Source: Albidovulum litorale
Lineage (GTDB): Bacteria; Pseudomonadota; Alphaproteobacteria; Rhodobacterales; Rhodobacteraceae
Assembly: GCF_025751495.1 (NCBI RefSeq)
Contig: NZ_JAOWKZ010000004.1
Location: 461,736-525,735, forward strand
Direction of reading: 5' to 3'
DNA length: 64,000 bases
Shown here: in pieces, positions 8,514-16,908 of the stretch
Layout of the letters: each line of letters opens with the position of its first letter
Position numbering within the stretch: position 1 is the first letter of the stretch
Program-made: the position numbers and the translations under genes
Notes under the pieces: generated by a model
What the model saw: only the letters and a program-made list of their open reading frames with translations
What the model was told of the DNA's origin: nothing
Databases searched by the model: none

Positions 8514-9389
8514 TCAGGTGGGGTTTCCCGGCGCGCGCCCTTCGATCAACTCGGCATTGGCGTTGCGCAGGTCGGTCAGGAAGTCGATCACCGCGCGGAC
8601 GCGGGGCGTCCTGTGGACATCGACATGGGTGATGGCGAGTAGATCCACCGTGCCGATCACTTCCGGCCGGTATCGTCGAAGCGCCGGATCGCTGTCGCCG
8701 ATGAAGCAGTCGATCAGAGCGACGCCGAGGCCCGCGCGGGCTGCCGAAACCATGTGCCCTTCGGTATTGGCGCGCAGAGCGGCGCGGCTGTCCGGGAACA
8801 GCCGGGCGATCTGGCCAGTGAAGCCCGCCGTATCGGGCTCCTGCGGCATGGAGATGATCGGCGGGACAGGTCCAAAGTCACTGTCTGCGGCGCAATAGGT
8901 GGCCATCGCGAAGGGGCCGACGGTGCGGATCACCGCGTCGGGTTCGGTCGGCCGGGACAGCCGCAGCGCGATATCGGCTTCGCGCCGGGACAGGCGCAAG
9001 GTCTTGACGCCGGACATGACGGTCACATCGAGACGCGGGTGACGCGACAGGAGCTGCGGCAGCGATGGCAGGATGAGCCGGTCGATCAGACCGTCGAGCG
9101 CGGTCAGTCGCACCGGCCCCTCGACGCGGGCATCACTGCCGCTGAGCCGGCTTTCGAGCGAAAGCGCGCGCGCCTCGATTTCCTCAGCCCGGGCAACCGC
9201 GATCTCGCCCGCCGCCGTCGGCCGGAAACCGTCGCGCATACGGTCGAAGAGCCGCGTGGAGAGATCGGTTTCGAGCGTCACGATGCGGCGGCCGACGGTT
9301 GTCGGGTCGACGCCAAGATCTCGCGACGCCGCCGCTAGAGAACCTGCACGCGCCACCGCCAGAACGTATTTCAGGTCATCCCAGTTCAT
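8514..9389 (-). CDS. LysR-family transcriptional regulator
   Basis: 291 aa with an N-terminal winged helix-turn-helix (MNWDDLKYVLAVARAGSLA, then DPTTVGRRIVTLE, residues 1-60) and a LysR substrate-binding domain. The TTVGRRI pattern is typical of the subgroup that often controls a divergent small metabolic gene. It is divergent from a secreted SnoaL-like protein gene (9527), the likely target. A TGCATTTTTGCA dyad at 9393-9404 abuts its own start and could mediate autoregulation. Ligand unknown. Confidence 0.9.
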   Translation of the reverse strand: MNWDDLKYVLAVARAGSLAAASRDLGVDPTTVGRRIVTLETDLSTRLFDRMRDGFRPTAAGEIAVARAEEIEARALSLESRLSGSDARVEGPVRLTALDGLIDRLILPSLPQLLSRHPRLDVTVMSGVKTLRLSRREADIALRLSRPTEPDAVIRTVGPFAMATYCAADSDFGPVPPIISMPQEPDTAGFTGQIARLFPDSRAALRANTEGHMVSAARAGLGVALIDCFIGDSDPALRRYRPEVIGTVDLLAITHVDVHRTPRVRAVIDFLTDLRNANAELIEGRAPGNPT

Positions 9390-9392
9390 GCC

Positions 9393-9404
9393 TGCATTTT
9401 TGCA
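9393..9404. promoter_or_regulatory. Dyad in the LysR/SnoaL divergent promoter
   Basis: TGCA-TTTT-TGCA is a T-N10-A type dyad 4 bases from the LysR start. LysR boxes have this general shape; assignment to this regulator is inference. Confidence 0.35.
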
Positions 9405-9526
9405 TGTCAGAACGGGGAAATCACTTCTTTTCCCGACAGGCCCTTCGCAGCATACTTTGTGTTACAGGGCATTTCGAAATGAAGCGCTTGATAAAAAACA
9501 CAAAAATCAGAAAAGGAGTCAAATCG

Positions 9527-10015
9527 ATGCGAATGCCTCGACTTCTTGCGGCCTGCGTGATTGCCGCGCCCATCGCAATTCCAACTCACTCAATGGCCGG
9601 GGAGGCCACAATGACCGATACACAAGTCACCGATTTCGTCTCGCGCTTTGAAACCGTCTTGAATGGGCACGACCTGACCGGGTCGGCGGACCTGTTCACC
9701 GCCGATTTCGTCGATCATGCACCCTGGCCCGGCCAGAGCCCGGATGCGGCGGGCTTCGCCGCAGGCCTCGGAGAGATGATCGCGGCCTTTCCCGACCTGC
9801 GCGTCGATGTGCAGCGCACGGTGGCCGAAGGCGACATGCTGACGACCCATTTCTTCCTCAGCGGATCGCAACTTGGTGAGTTCATGGGGTCCCCGGCAAG
9901 CGGCAAGACCTTCAATGTCGAGGCGATCGACATCCTCCGGATGCGGGATGGCCGGATTGTGGAGCATTGGGGCGTCATCGACGCGGCCGCAATGGCGGAA
10001 CAGCTTGGTCTCTGA
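9527..10015 (+). CDS. Exported SnoaL-like (polyketide-cyclase fold) protein
   Basis: 162 aa, starting at the ATG at 9527 (MRMPRLLAAC) after AAAAGGAG at 9511-9518. An upstream in-frame ATG at 9480 would give a longer Lys-rich start and is less likely. Residues 1-24 look like a Sec signal (cleavage after MAG near 25). The rest matches ester-cyclase/SnoaL-type NTF2-fold proteins: FETVLNGHDL, then FVDHAPWPG, and a C-terminal MRDGRIVEHWGVID motif. Most relatives are cytoplasmic, so export is notable. Reaction unknown. Transcribed away from the LysR gene, its probable regulator. Confidence 0.85.
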   Translation: MRMPRLLAACVIAAPIAIPTHSMAGEATMTDTQVTDFVSRFETVLNGHDLTGSADLFTADFVDHAPWPGQSPDAAGFAAGLGEMIAAFPDLRVDVQRTVAEGDMLTTHFFLSGSQLGEFMGSPASGKTFNVEAIDILRMRDGRIVEHWGVIDAAAMAEQLGL

Positions 10016-10035
10016 GCTCTTGTTCCTGCGGATCA

Positions 10036-10069
10036 GCCCCCTCGCGTCCCGAATGTGCCGCGAGGGGGC
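10036..10069 (+). terminator. Hairpin after the SnoaL-like gene
   Basis: Perfect 11-bp stem GCCCCCTCGCG/CGCGAGGGGGC with a 12-base loop, about 20 bases after the stop. No T-run, so termination efficiency is uncertain. Confidence 0.55.
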
Positions 10070-10146
10070 AAGCGACCTTTCCTGGGTCACCGATCATCGA
10101 AAGACGTTTGACCGAGCCAGATCCTTCGGAAGAATTGCTGCGACGA

Positions 10147-10836
10147 TCATGCGGGAGGCGCAGCCGACCGTCCCGATGGAGATGCGCAACTCACGATCGC
10201 GGGCGCCTTGCGGATCAACGAGCGGTCTGTCAGCGCCGCAACCATGAACAGCGCGAAATCCGTGCGCCGTGTCCGGTTCGACGCAAGAACCGCGTCTCCC
10301 ACATGTTCCGACCAAACCGGCAGTCCCTCGCTCGGGCCTTCCTCCAGATCGCTGCCGCGCACAACGGTCCAGTCGCGGTCCGAGGCAAAGATGGTGTCGC
10401 AGGCGCGGACCTGGTCGGAAATGTCGGCGAAGCGGAAGAGACGCATCAGCGGCGCGACAATGCCAAGCATCAGGCGGAAGCCGAGCGAGTAGCGGTCCTT
10501 GCCGTCGCGCGTGATGTGCCAGCCGCAGGAAAAGGCCAGCCGCGCGCCGGGCTCCGCGAGATCGAGCGCGGCCTCGGCGGTCTTGGTCGCATAACCGCTG
10601 ACGCCCCAGGGGACCAGCACCACGAGCACGCCGTCGCAGCCCTTTACCGCATCGGCGACGACGGTCCTGTCGTCCGTGCGGCCGGGGAAGACCCTGATGC
10701 GGTCTTTCCACGGGCCGAGCTTGCCAACGCTTTCCGGTCGGCAGACGCCCTGCACCTCGTAACCGCGCGCCAACGCGTGTTCGACCATATAGCGGCCGAG
10801 CTTGCCAGAAATGCCGAGAATGCAGACCCGTTTCAA
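10147..10836 (-). CDS. NAD(P)-binding atypical SDR / NmrA-like protein
   Basis: 229 aa if started at the TTG at 10836, chosen because GAAGGA lies 5-10 bases upstream and the protein then begins MKRVCILGISGKLGRYM, a complete Rossmann GxxGxxG start. An ATG at 10896 would add 20 unlikely residues with no ribosome site. Resembles sugar-epimerase/NmrA-like proteins (NAD(P)H-binding fold, VVRGSDLEEGPSEG near residue 160). The canonical SDR Tyr-x-x-x-Lys is not obvious, so it may bind a nucleotide without classic catalysis. No pathway can be assigned. Confidence 0.8.
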   Translation of the reverse strand: MKRVCILGISGKLGRYMVEHALARGYEVQGVCRPESVGKLGPWKDRIRVFPGRTDDRTVVADAVKGCDGVLVVLVPWGVSGYATKTAEAALDLAEPGARLAFSCGWHITRDGKDRYSLGFRLMLGIVAPLMRLFRFADISDQVRACDTIFASDRDWTVVRGSDLEEGPSEGLPVWSEHVGDAVLASNRTRRTDFALFMVAALTDRSLIRKAPAIVSCASPSGRSAAPPA

Positions 10837-10942
10837 TGATGTTCCTTCGCCATACCTCCCGGCGAAGCGAGCTCGGCCGGCGCAGTGCATGAGCATTCGC
10901 GGGCAAGCCTAGAGATGTAATCCGGCCGGTGCAAACGGCCGG

Positions 10943-12199
10943 TCAGGCTTTTTCCAGCTCGAACGCGTCGTGAAGGGCCTGAACAGCGAGTTCCATGTAT
11001 TTCCGGTCGATCAGGACGGAGACCTTGATCTCGGATGTCGCGATGACCTTGATGTTGATGTTCTCGGCGGCCAGCGCCTTAAACATCTTCGAGGCGACGC
11101 CGGATTGCGAGCGCATGCCGATGCCGACGACGGAAACCTTGGCGACCTCGGTATCGACCGCAAGATCGTCATAGGCGATGGTGCCTGCGGCGCGGGCGTC
11201 TTCCATCGCCTTTTTGGCGCGGGCGACCTGATTGGTGGGGCAGGAGAAGGTCATGTCGGTCACCGCCATCGTGTGACCCTCATAGTCCTTCTCGGAAATG
11301 TTCTGGACGATCATGTCCACATTGATCCCGGCCTCGGCCAGCGGGCCGAAGATCGCGGCGGCGATGCCGGGGCGGTCCTCGACCGTCACCAGCGTGATCT
11401 TGGCTTCGTCGCGGCTGTAGGCGACGCCAGAAACGGCTTTTGATTCCACGATATCCTCCTCGTCGCAGACCAGGGTTCCGGAGTTGTCGTCAGTATCCTC
11501 AAAGCTCGACAAGACGCGCAGGCGCACCTTGAAGCGCATGGCAAGTTCGACCGATCGGGTTTGCAGGACCTTGGCGCCGAGCGAGGCCAGTTCCAGCATC
11601 TCTTCGAATGCAATCTTTTCCAGCTTGCGGGCTTTCGAGGTGATGCGGGGATCGGTCGTATAGATCCCGTCCACATCGGTATAGATGTCGCAGCGTTCCG
11701 CGCCGAAGGCGGCGGCGAAGGCGACGGCGGTGGTATCCGAACCGCCGCGTCCGAGCGTGGTGATGCGCCCCTCTTCCGAGACGCCCTGAAAGCCCGCGAC
11801 CACGGCGACCTTGAAGCCCTCGGCGAATTTCGCGTCGATGTTTTCGCGCGGGATGGAGACGAAGCGGGCGGCCGAATGGGCAGAGGTCGTATTGATCGGC
11901 ACCTGCCAGCCCTGCCAGCTGCGGGCTGGCACGCCCATTTCCTGCAGGCGGAGCGCCATGAGGCCGGCGGTCACATTCTCGCCGCTCGCCACCACGGCGT
12001 CGTATTCGCGTGCGTCATAAAGATGCGAGGTTTCCTCGACCCAGCCCACAAGCTCATTGGTCTTGCCGGACATGGCCGAGACGATCACGATCACGTCATA
12101 GCCGCGCTCGACCTCGCGTTTGACCTTTTCGGCGGCATTGGCGATGCGGTCGAGATCGGCCACCGAGGTGCCGCCGAATTTCATCACGAGAAGCGGCAT
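10943..12199 (-). CDS. lysC: Aspartate kinase
   Basis: Phosphorylates aspartate, the first step towards lysine, threonine, methionine and diaminopimelate. 418 aa, starting MPLLVMKFGGTSVAD, the standard aspartokinase N-terminus. The kinase domain covers about 1-245 (GRGGSDTTAVA nucleotide-binding motif), followed by two ACT domains (about 265-330 and 345-410) for feedback control. Length and order match the single-function feedback-regulated class found in alphaproteobacteria, made as overlapping subunits in some species. It is an isolated minus-strand gene; dapF, which uses this pathway, is about 29 kb away. Confidence 0.97.
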   Translation of the reverse strand: MPLLVMKFGGTSVADLDRIANAAEKVKREVERGYDVIVIVSAMSGKTNELVGWVEETSHLYDAREYDAVVASGENVTAGLMALRLQEMGVPARSWQGWQVPINTTSAHSAARFVSIPRENIDAKFAEGFKVAVVAGFQGVSEEGRITTLGRGGSDTTAVAFAAAFGAERCDIYTDVDGIYTTDPRITSKARKLEKIAFEEMLELASLGAKVLQTRSVELAMRFKVRLRVLSSFEDTDDNSGTLVCDEEDIVESKAVSGVAYSRDEAKITLVTVEDRPGIAAAIFGPLAEAGINVDMIVQNISEKDYEGHTMAVTDMTFSCPTNQVARAKKAMEDARAAGTIAYDDLAVDTEVAKVSVVGIGMRSQSGVASKMFKALAAENINIKVIATSEIKVSVLIDRKYMELAVQALHDAFELEKA

Positions 12200-12284
12200 T
12201 CCGGCCCCCCTGTCGCGCCCGAGTCAAAGTCCGGCGCTTCTTATTCGGGCAGGGGGGCGAGGGCAAGGGGCGATGGTTGTCCCG

Positions 12285-12659
12285 CTACACTTCGGCCAAA
12301 GTCAAGTCGTCGGCCACGAGGCAGCAATGGCTGACACGCCAGCCATCGGGGCCGCGCCGCAGAATACTCAGTGATTTTCCATCGCCCGTCATGTCGCCTT
12401 CGGAATAAGTCACGAGGCACCAGCCGGTGTCGCCTTCGCAGCCCGCCTCGATCACGGTCAGGGTCTTGCCGTTGCCGCCATCGCCGGTCCAGTCCCGGTG
12501 CAGCTCCTCGATGGCGGCCCGCCCCCGGGCCTCGGGCGCATAGGGCGAGAGAAGCCGGGCATCATCGGTGAAGCAGTCCGCGCAGCCCGCCGCGTCACCG
12601 GCGCGATAGGCCGATGCCATGCGGTCAAACAGGGCCTGCGCTTCGTCCTGAAATGCCAT
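12285..12659 (-). CDS. SnoaL-like/DUF4440-type NTF2-fold protein
   Basis: 124 aa starting MAFQDEAQALFDRMASAY, with AAGGA about 12 bases upstream. The pattern (helical start, DAAGCADCFTDDARLLSPYAP, ARGRAAIEELHRDW) is that of small ketosteroid-isomerase-like proteins with a cone-shaped NTF2 fold. These commonly bind small hydrophobic molecules; the actual ligand cannot be told. It has three Cys residues. It lies downstream of an SDR gene on the same strand with a 26-base gap, so co-transcription is likely. Confidence 0.82.
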   Translation of the reverse strand: MAFQDEAQALFDRMASAYRAGDAAGCADCFTDDARLLSPYAPEARGRAAIEELHRDWTGDGGNGKTLTVIEAGCEGDTGWCLVTYSEGDMTGDGKSLSILRRGPDGWRVSHCCLVADDLTLAEV

Positions 12660-12685
12660 GCTTCACCGTCCTTTGCCCCAAGGTT

Positions 12686-13327
12686 TCAGAACGGGATAGC
12701 ACGGCCTGCGTAATCTTCGAAACAGCCGGTCGTGGCCGGGCTCAGCGCATCGAACCGGGCCATGAGACCGCTGGCCGAGGTTTCCATGTCGATATCGGCG
12801 CCCGAACCGCCCATATCCGTGCGGACCCAGCCCGGATGGTAGATACCGACGGCGATGCCGTCGGGTTTCAGGTCCACGGCCAGATTGCGGCCGAGATTGA
12901 GCGCCGCGGCCTTTGAGGCGCGGTAGATGTAGCTGCCGCCGGGCGCGCGGGTATCGGAGGCCATGATGGAAGAGAGGATGGCGATCCTGCCCTTTGCAGT
13001 GCGCAGGTTTGGCAGCAATGCCTGCACGGTCAGAAACACCCCCGTGACATTGGCTGCGAAGGTGGCGGCCCACATGTCCGCAGAATAGCCCGAAGGCAGG
13101 GGCTGCCCCTTGTCGAGATAGACCCCGGCATTGCAGATGAGAAGGTCGAGCGGTGCGGGTCCGACCGCATCGGCCATCGCGCGCACGGAATCCGGATCGG
13201 TGACATCCAGCGGCAGGAGCCCGCCAGTCTTGCGCGCCGTTCCCGTGACCGCGTCGCCCCGCGCGCTGTAGGCATCGAAAAGCGCCCGTCCGATCCCCCG
13301 GTTCGCGCCGGTGATGAGAATACGCAT
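12686..13327 (-). CDS. Short-chain dehydrogenase/reductase
   Basis: 213 aa. The ATG at 13327 is preceded by GGAGG with 6-base spacing, preferred over an ATG 12 bases upstream. NAD(P)-binding TGANRGIGRAL at residues 7-17, structural NAG (CNAGVYL) near 75, catalytic Ser in SSIMAS and the Tyr/Lys pair YRASK near 150 are all present, so the enzyme should be active. Resembles C-factor/sniffer-type SDRs; substrate unknown. Probably co-transcribed with the SnoaL-like gene downstream. One member of the hairpin-tail repeat family lies directly upstream. Confidence 0.88.
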   Translation of the reverse strand: MRILITGANRGIGRALFDAYSARGDAVTGTARKTGGLLPLDVTDPDSVRAMADAVGPAPLDLLICNAGVYLDKGQPLPSGYSADMWAATFAANVTGVFLTVQALLPNLRTAKGRIAILSSIMASDTRAPGGSYIYRASKAAALNLGRNLAVDLKPDGIAVGIYHPGWVRTDMGGSGADIDMETSASGLMARFDALSPATTGCFEDYAGRAIPF

Positions 13328-13335
13328 GGTCGCCT

Positions 13336-13410
13336 CCACTTTCTGTCGGAAAATACTCTCGGGGGTGAGCCCCGGACATTATCCGGGGCGAGGGGGCAGA
13401 CGGCCCCCTT
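13336..13410 (-). repeat. Intergenic hairpin-plus-tail repeat, copy B
   Basis: Read on the minus strand it holds a GGGGGC/GCCCCC stem, a CCCCGG/CCGGGG stem and the tail CCCCCGAGAGTATTTTCC followed by GACAGAAAGTGG. The same tail occurs at 16871-16906 and in weaker form at 1726-1791 and 49671-49700. It lies between the DUF1178 stop and the SDR start, so it may end the DUF1178 transcript. Confidence 0.55.
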
Positions 13411-13414
13411 GCTA

Positions 13415-13846
13415 TCAGTTCGCCTTGCGTGCGGGCAGGAAGGGCAGGGGTGCGACCGGGATGCCATCCTCGATCAGGCTTTTCGCCTCTTCGATCCGCG
13501 CCTCGCCATAGATCGACCGCTCGGGCGCGTCGCCTTCATGCATAGCGCGGGCCTCGGCGGCGAAGTTCAGACCGACATAATCGGAATTCGCCTCGATCTG
13601 GCGGCGCATCTGGGCGACGGCCTCTTCCATCTTGTTGGCGGGTTTCGTGAGCGAGGGGGCCTTGGGCTTCGCTGCCTTGCGGGCGGGCCGGACCGACGGC
13701 GCCATCAGCGTCTTGGTTACCTTTTCAGACCCGCAGACCGCACAGGCCACATGCCCGGCCGCGTGGAGCCGGTCAAAGGCCTCGGCCGACTGGAACCAGC
13801 TTTCAAAGCCATGCCCGTCGGCGCAGTTGAGCGTGTAGCGGATCAT
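13415..13846 (-). CDS. DUF1178 family protein
   Basis: 143 aa starting MIRYTLNCADGHGFESWF at the second of two adjacent ATGs, the usual DUF1178 start. The N-terminal part has a zinc-ribbon-like CxxC pair (CADG, later CAVCGSEKV) and a Lys/Ala-rich linker. The C-terminal half carries the conserved YVGLNFAAEARAMHEGD segment. The family is common in proteobacteria but has no proven function. It sits immediately downstream of a Nudix hydrolase gene on the same strand, an arrangement often seen in Rhodobacterales. Confidence 0.9.
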   Translation of the reverse strand: MIRYTLNCADGHGFESWFQSAEAFDRLHAAGHVACAVCGSEKVTKTLMAPSVRPARKAAKPKAPSLTKPANKMEEAVAQMRRQIEANSDYVGLNFAAEARAMHEGDAPERSIYGEARIEEAKSLIEDGIPVAPLPFLPARKAN

Positions 13847-13896
13847 CATTCCACCCTACAGAATCATCGCTCTATGTGGTCAGTTTGCAGGAAAAA

Positions 13897-14424
13897 TCAA
13901 GCTTTTCCGGGGCGCGGGCAATTCAATTTCGCCGGATTGAAGCTGGCCAGAATATCCTGCAATTCGGGTTCATCGACGCGGGCTGCGGCCTTTTTCGGTG
14001 AGAACCATTTGCGCTTGCGCTGGCCCTTTTCGGGGAAGTCGGAGACGAGCCGGTCCACTTCCATCGGAAAGACAGAGACGACGACGGGTTGCTTTGAGCC
14101 ATCATCCATCGCCTTGTCATAGGTGAAAAGCCCCGCACAGTCGGGGCAGAGGTAGCCCTTGGCCCCGGCTTCCTCGAAGGCCTCGATCTCGGCCGCCTCG
14201 GCGTCGGTCTTGCCCTTCATCGGCCAGCCCTTCGGGATCACCCAGCGCCCGGTGTCGCGGCTGGTGATCAGAAGGATCCTTGCGCCTTCCTTTTTCGTCA
14301 CCTTGTAACAAAGCGCGGCGAATTGGGTTGCGGCCTTGCCCGAGGCTTGGGTCGTGTCGTCGAGTTCTTTCATGGACTGCCCGGGGCCTGTTCGCTCCCC
14401 GGTCCCTTTGTCGAAACCTGCCAT
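13897..14424 (-). CDS. Nudix hydrolase (DIPP-like)
   Basis: 175 aa. The Nudix box reads GKTDAEAAEIEAFEEAG in the context WVIPKGWPMKG, as in diphosphoinositol-polyphosphate-phosphohydrolase-like bacterial proteins. The two metal-binding Glu of EEAG are kept, while the usual Arg of the REUxEE core is Ile. A CPDC pair follows the box. Start at 14424 is not certain: an internal ATG at 14373 (MKELDD) would remove a Gly-rich lead. Substrate cannot be told from sequence; it may clean up nucleoside-diphosphate derivatives. Upstream partner of the DUF1178 gene. Confidence 0.9.
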   Translation of the reverse strand: MAGFDKGTGERTGPGQSMKELDDTTQASGKAATQFAALCYKVTKKEGARILLITSRDTGRWVIPKGWPMKGKTDAEAAEIEAFEEAGAKGYLCPDCAGLFTYDKAMDDGSKQPVVVSVFPMEVDRLVSDFPEKGQRKRKWFSPKKAAARVDEPELQDILASFNPAKLNCPRPGKA

Positions 14425-14487
14425 ACATTCCCATTCTGTCGAGGGAACTGGGCCAAAATTAGCATGGAAAGCGGCAATATGCCAGTT

Positions 14488-15459
14488 TCAGGGAGAGGGG
14501 GTTGCTCCAGAGAGGGCCGAGGCGAATTTCGCGCTGTCGATATTGCCGCCCGAAAGGATGAGGCCTACCCGCTTTCCGGCCATGCGGTCGCGTTCGGACA
14601 TGAGCGCCGCGAGACCGGCCGCGCCCGCGCCCTCGGCCACGTTGTGGGTGTCGGCGAAGTAGGAGCGGACGGCCTCGGCGATCCCATCCTCGCTGACCGT
14701 GACGATCCGCGCGGCACCGGGCCCGTAGATGGCAAGCGCCTCGGCCACTGGAACGCGCACCGCCATGCCATCGGCAAAGGTCGCGGCCGAGTTGGTGGCG
14801 ACCGGGCGGCCCGCTTCGACGGAAAGCTTCGCGCCGGGGGCAGTCTCGGCCACGACACCGATCACCTCGGTCGCGAGCCCCAGCGCGTCGCGCGCCGCGA
14901 TCACCCCGCAGATGCCTGACCCGCAGCCGATGGGCACATAGACCACGTCGAGCGGCGGGGCGGCGCGGAAGAATTCCAGCCCATAGGTCGCGACGCCGCG
15001 TACAAGTTCGCGGTGGAAGGGCGGCACGGGAAAGAGGCCCTCAGACGTGGCGACCCGCATCGCCTCGTCTTTTGCCGCGTCGAAATCCGCGCCGAATTCG
15101 CGCAGGTCGGCACCGAAGGCCCGCATCGCCGTGTTCTTTTCGACCGAGTTGCCGTGGGGCGCGTAAACCACGGCCCGCAGCCCGGCCCTGGTCGCGGCCC
15201 GCGCCTGCGCTTGCCCATGATTGCCGCGCGTCGCGGTAATGATGCCGGGGCAATCGGGATGCGTGCGTCTCAGCCAGTCGATGAAGGTGATCGCGCCGCG
15301 AACCTTGAATGCGCCGATGGGACCGTGGTTTTCATGCTTGACCCAGACCTCGGCCCCGGTCCGCGCCGCGAGTTGTGGCCATGCATATTGCGGCGTAGGC
15401 GCCATGTGGCGGTGGACAAGATCCGCTGCGGCGTCGAGGTCTGCTAGGGTGAATTGCAT
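14488..15459 (-). CDS. PLP-dependent serine/threonine dehydratase family enzyme
   Basis: 323 aa. The PLP lysine lies in GAFKVRGA near residue 53, and the phosphate-binding Gly-rich loop GCGSGICG is near 175. There is no C-terminal ACT regulatory domain, so this is a catabolic-type enzyme. It probably deaminates threonine or serine; related proteins in this family include EutB of hydroxyectoine breakdown, but no ectoine genes are nearby. Start at 15459 is backed by GGAGG located within the end of waaA, which it overlaps by 16 bases, so translation is coupled to waaA. Confidence 0.88.
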   Translation of the reverse strand: MQFTLADLDAAADLVHRHMAPTPQYAWPQLAARTGAEVWVKHENHGPIGAFKVRGAITFIDWLRRTHPDCPGIITATRGNHGQAQARAATRAGLRAVVYAPHGNSVEKNTAMRAFGADLREFGADFDAAKDEAMRVATSEGLFPVPPFHRELVRGVATYGLEFFRAAPPLDVVYVPIGCGSGICGVIAARDALGLATEVIGVVAETAPGAKLSVEAGRPVATNSAATFADGMAVRVPVAEALAIYGPGAARIVTVSEDGIAEAVRSYFADTHNVAEGAGAAGLAALMSERDRMAGKRVGLILSGGNIDSAKFASALSGATPSP

Positions 15460-16769
15460 GGCGCCTCCGGCCAGTTCGCGATGTCCGGCAGGCCGGTGGC
15501 GCGGGCGAGTTCGATGTAGAAGTGATCTAGGCCGTTTGTCGTTGCCAGCCCTGCCAGAGCCTCGGTCGCGCGGCGGGTAAGATGGGCCTGTTTGCCGGGG
15601 TCGGCGAGGCTCAGGATGGCCGTCGTGAGGTCCTCCGCCGTCTTCACCTCGACCGACCCGCCCGCCTGTCGCAACGCGTCATAGGCCGGCGCGGAATTCG
15701 ACGTATGCGGCCCATGCAGCATCGCCGATCCATGGGCGGCGGGTTCGAAGGGCGTGTGGCCGCCGTGATCGACGAGTGAGCCACCGACGAGGGTCATGCC
15801 TGCGGCGGCGTACCAGAGGTCCATCTCGCCCATCGTGTCGGCATGGTAGATGACCGTCGCGGATGCTGGCGCGTCACCCCGCGACCGGGTTGCGTGAGAG
15901 AGGCCCGTCGCGGTGATCAGGCGCTCCACCTGATCCCGGCGGCGGGGATGGCGGGGGGCGAGGATGAGGCGCAGGTCAGGACGTTCGGCATGGGCTTTGG
16001 CAAAGGCCGTGAGCGCGACTTCCTCCTCGCCTTCGTGGGTCGAGGCAGCCAGAAGCGTCATGGCGCGGGGAAAGGGCAGGCTAGTCTCGGCATTTGCGGC
16101 CTTCGCGGCGGATTTCAGATTGGTGACGGGACCGATGCGGTCGGGCCGGAGGCCGAGCGTGCGGAACCGCGCCTCGGAGGCCGCGTCTTGCGCCGAGAGA
16201 AAACGGATGCTTTCCATGACCTGTCGGGCGAGGTCGGGAACCCGACCCCAGTTCCGGGCGCTGCTGGCCGACATGCGGGCGCCAATGACGAAGACCGGGA
16301 TGCCGCGTTCGGCGCAGGCGGTGAGCCGTTCGGGCCAGAGCTCGTTCTCGACGACGACAAGCGCGGCGGGGTGCATCGTGTCGAGGAAGCGGTGCACGGG
16401 GCCGGGCATGTCGAGAGGTGCGAGGATCGCGTCGAGCCCCCAGCTTTTTGCAAGCGTCCGGGCCGTCTCGCTGTTCGTGGTGACGAGCAGGCGCAGGCCC
16501 GGCGCGCGGGATTGCAGCGTGTCGATCACCGAGCGGGCCGAGGTCAGTTCGCCATTCGATGCGGCATGGAGCCAGAGGAGCGGCCCGCTCCCTTCGCGCG
16601 CGGTCAGTCGACCCATCCGCTCGGTATACACGTCACCCCGTGCCGAGACGGTCAGCCTGAGCGCATAGGCGGAAAACAGGATCCGGGCGAGGAGGCGGTA
16701 GAAAAACAAGGCGCTATCGGGACGGTTGCGGTTGGCGGCGACCAGACCAGAACGGGCGTGCCGAGGCAA
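15444..16769 (-). CDS. waaA: 3-deoxy-D-manno-octulosonic acid (KDO) transferase
   Basis: Adds KDO to lipid A precursors at the inner face of the cytoplasmic membrane. Residues about 22-40 form a hydrophobic anchor. The N-terminal GT30 domain carries LWLHAASNGE (usual motif WxHAxSxGE) and the C-terminal GT-B half carries VGGSLVDHGGHTPFEPAAHG, the KDO transferase hallmark. The start is uncertain: the frame opens at a TTG (16769) with no strong ribosome site and no in-frame ATG before the anchor; another TTG lies about 20 codons later. No other lipid A gene is adjacent. Confidence 0.92.
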   Translation of the reverse strand: MPRHARSGLVAANRNRPDSALFFYRLLARILFSAYALRLTVSARGDVYTERMGRLTAREGSGPLLWLHAASNGELTSARSVIDTLQSRAPGLRLLVTTNSETARTLAKSWGLDAILAPLDMPGPVHRFLDTMHPAALVVVENELWPERLTACAERGIPVFVIGARMSASSARNWGRVPDLARQVMESIRFLSAQDAASEARFRTLGLRPDRIGPVTNLKSAAKAANAETSLPFPRAMTLLAASTHEGEEEVALTAFAKAHAERPDLRLILAPRHPRRRDQVERLITATGLSHATRSRGDAPASATVIYHADTMGEMDLWYAAAGMTLVGGSLVDHGGHTPFEPAAHGSAMLHGPHTSNSAPAYDALRQAGGSVEVKTAEDLTTAILSLADPGKQAHLTRRATEALAGLATTNGLDHFYIELARATGLPDIANWPEAPCNSP

Positions 16770-16825
16770 GGGGGAGGGGCATGGAGACGGCCTCGCCGAA
16801 CCTCAACGGCGATAAGGTCGGGTTT

Positions 16826-16906
16826 CGCCCCGGCTTGCGCCGGGGCGACCCGCCGGGGGCGTTGCCCCCCGGACCCCCAGAGTATTTTCGGACAGAAAGT
16901 GAAAGG
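16826..16906 (+). repeat. Intergenic hairpin-plus-tail repeat, copy C
   Basis: Contains CGCCCCGG/CCGGGGCG and CCGGGGGC/GCCCCCCGG stems followed by GGACCCCCAGAGTATTTTC and GGACAGAAAGTG. The tail matches copy B closely on the opposite strand. It fills most of the gap between the hutU stop and the waaA start. Confidence 0.65.
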
Positions 16907-16908
16907 GA

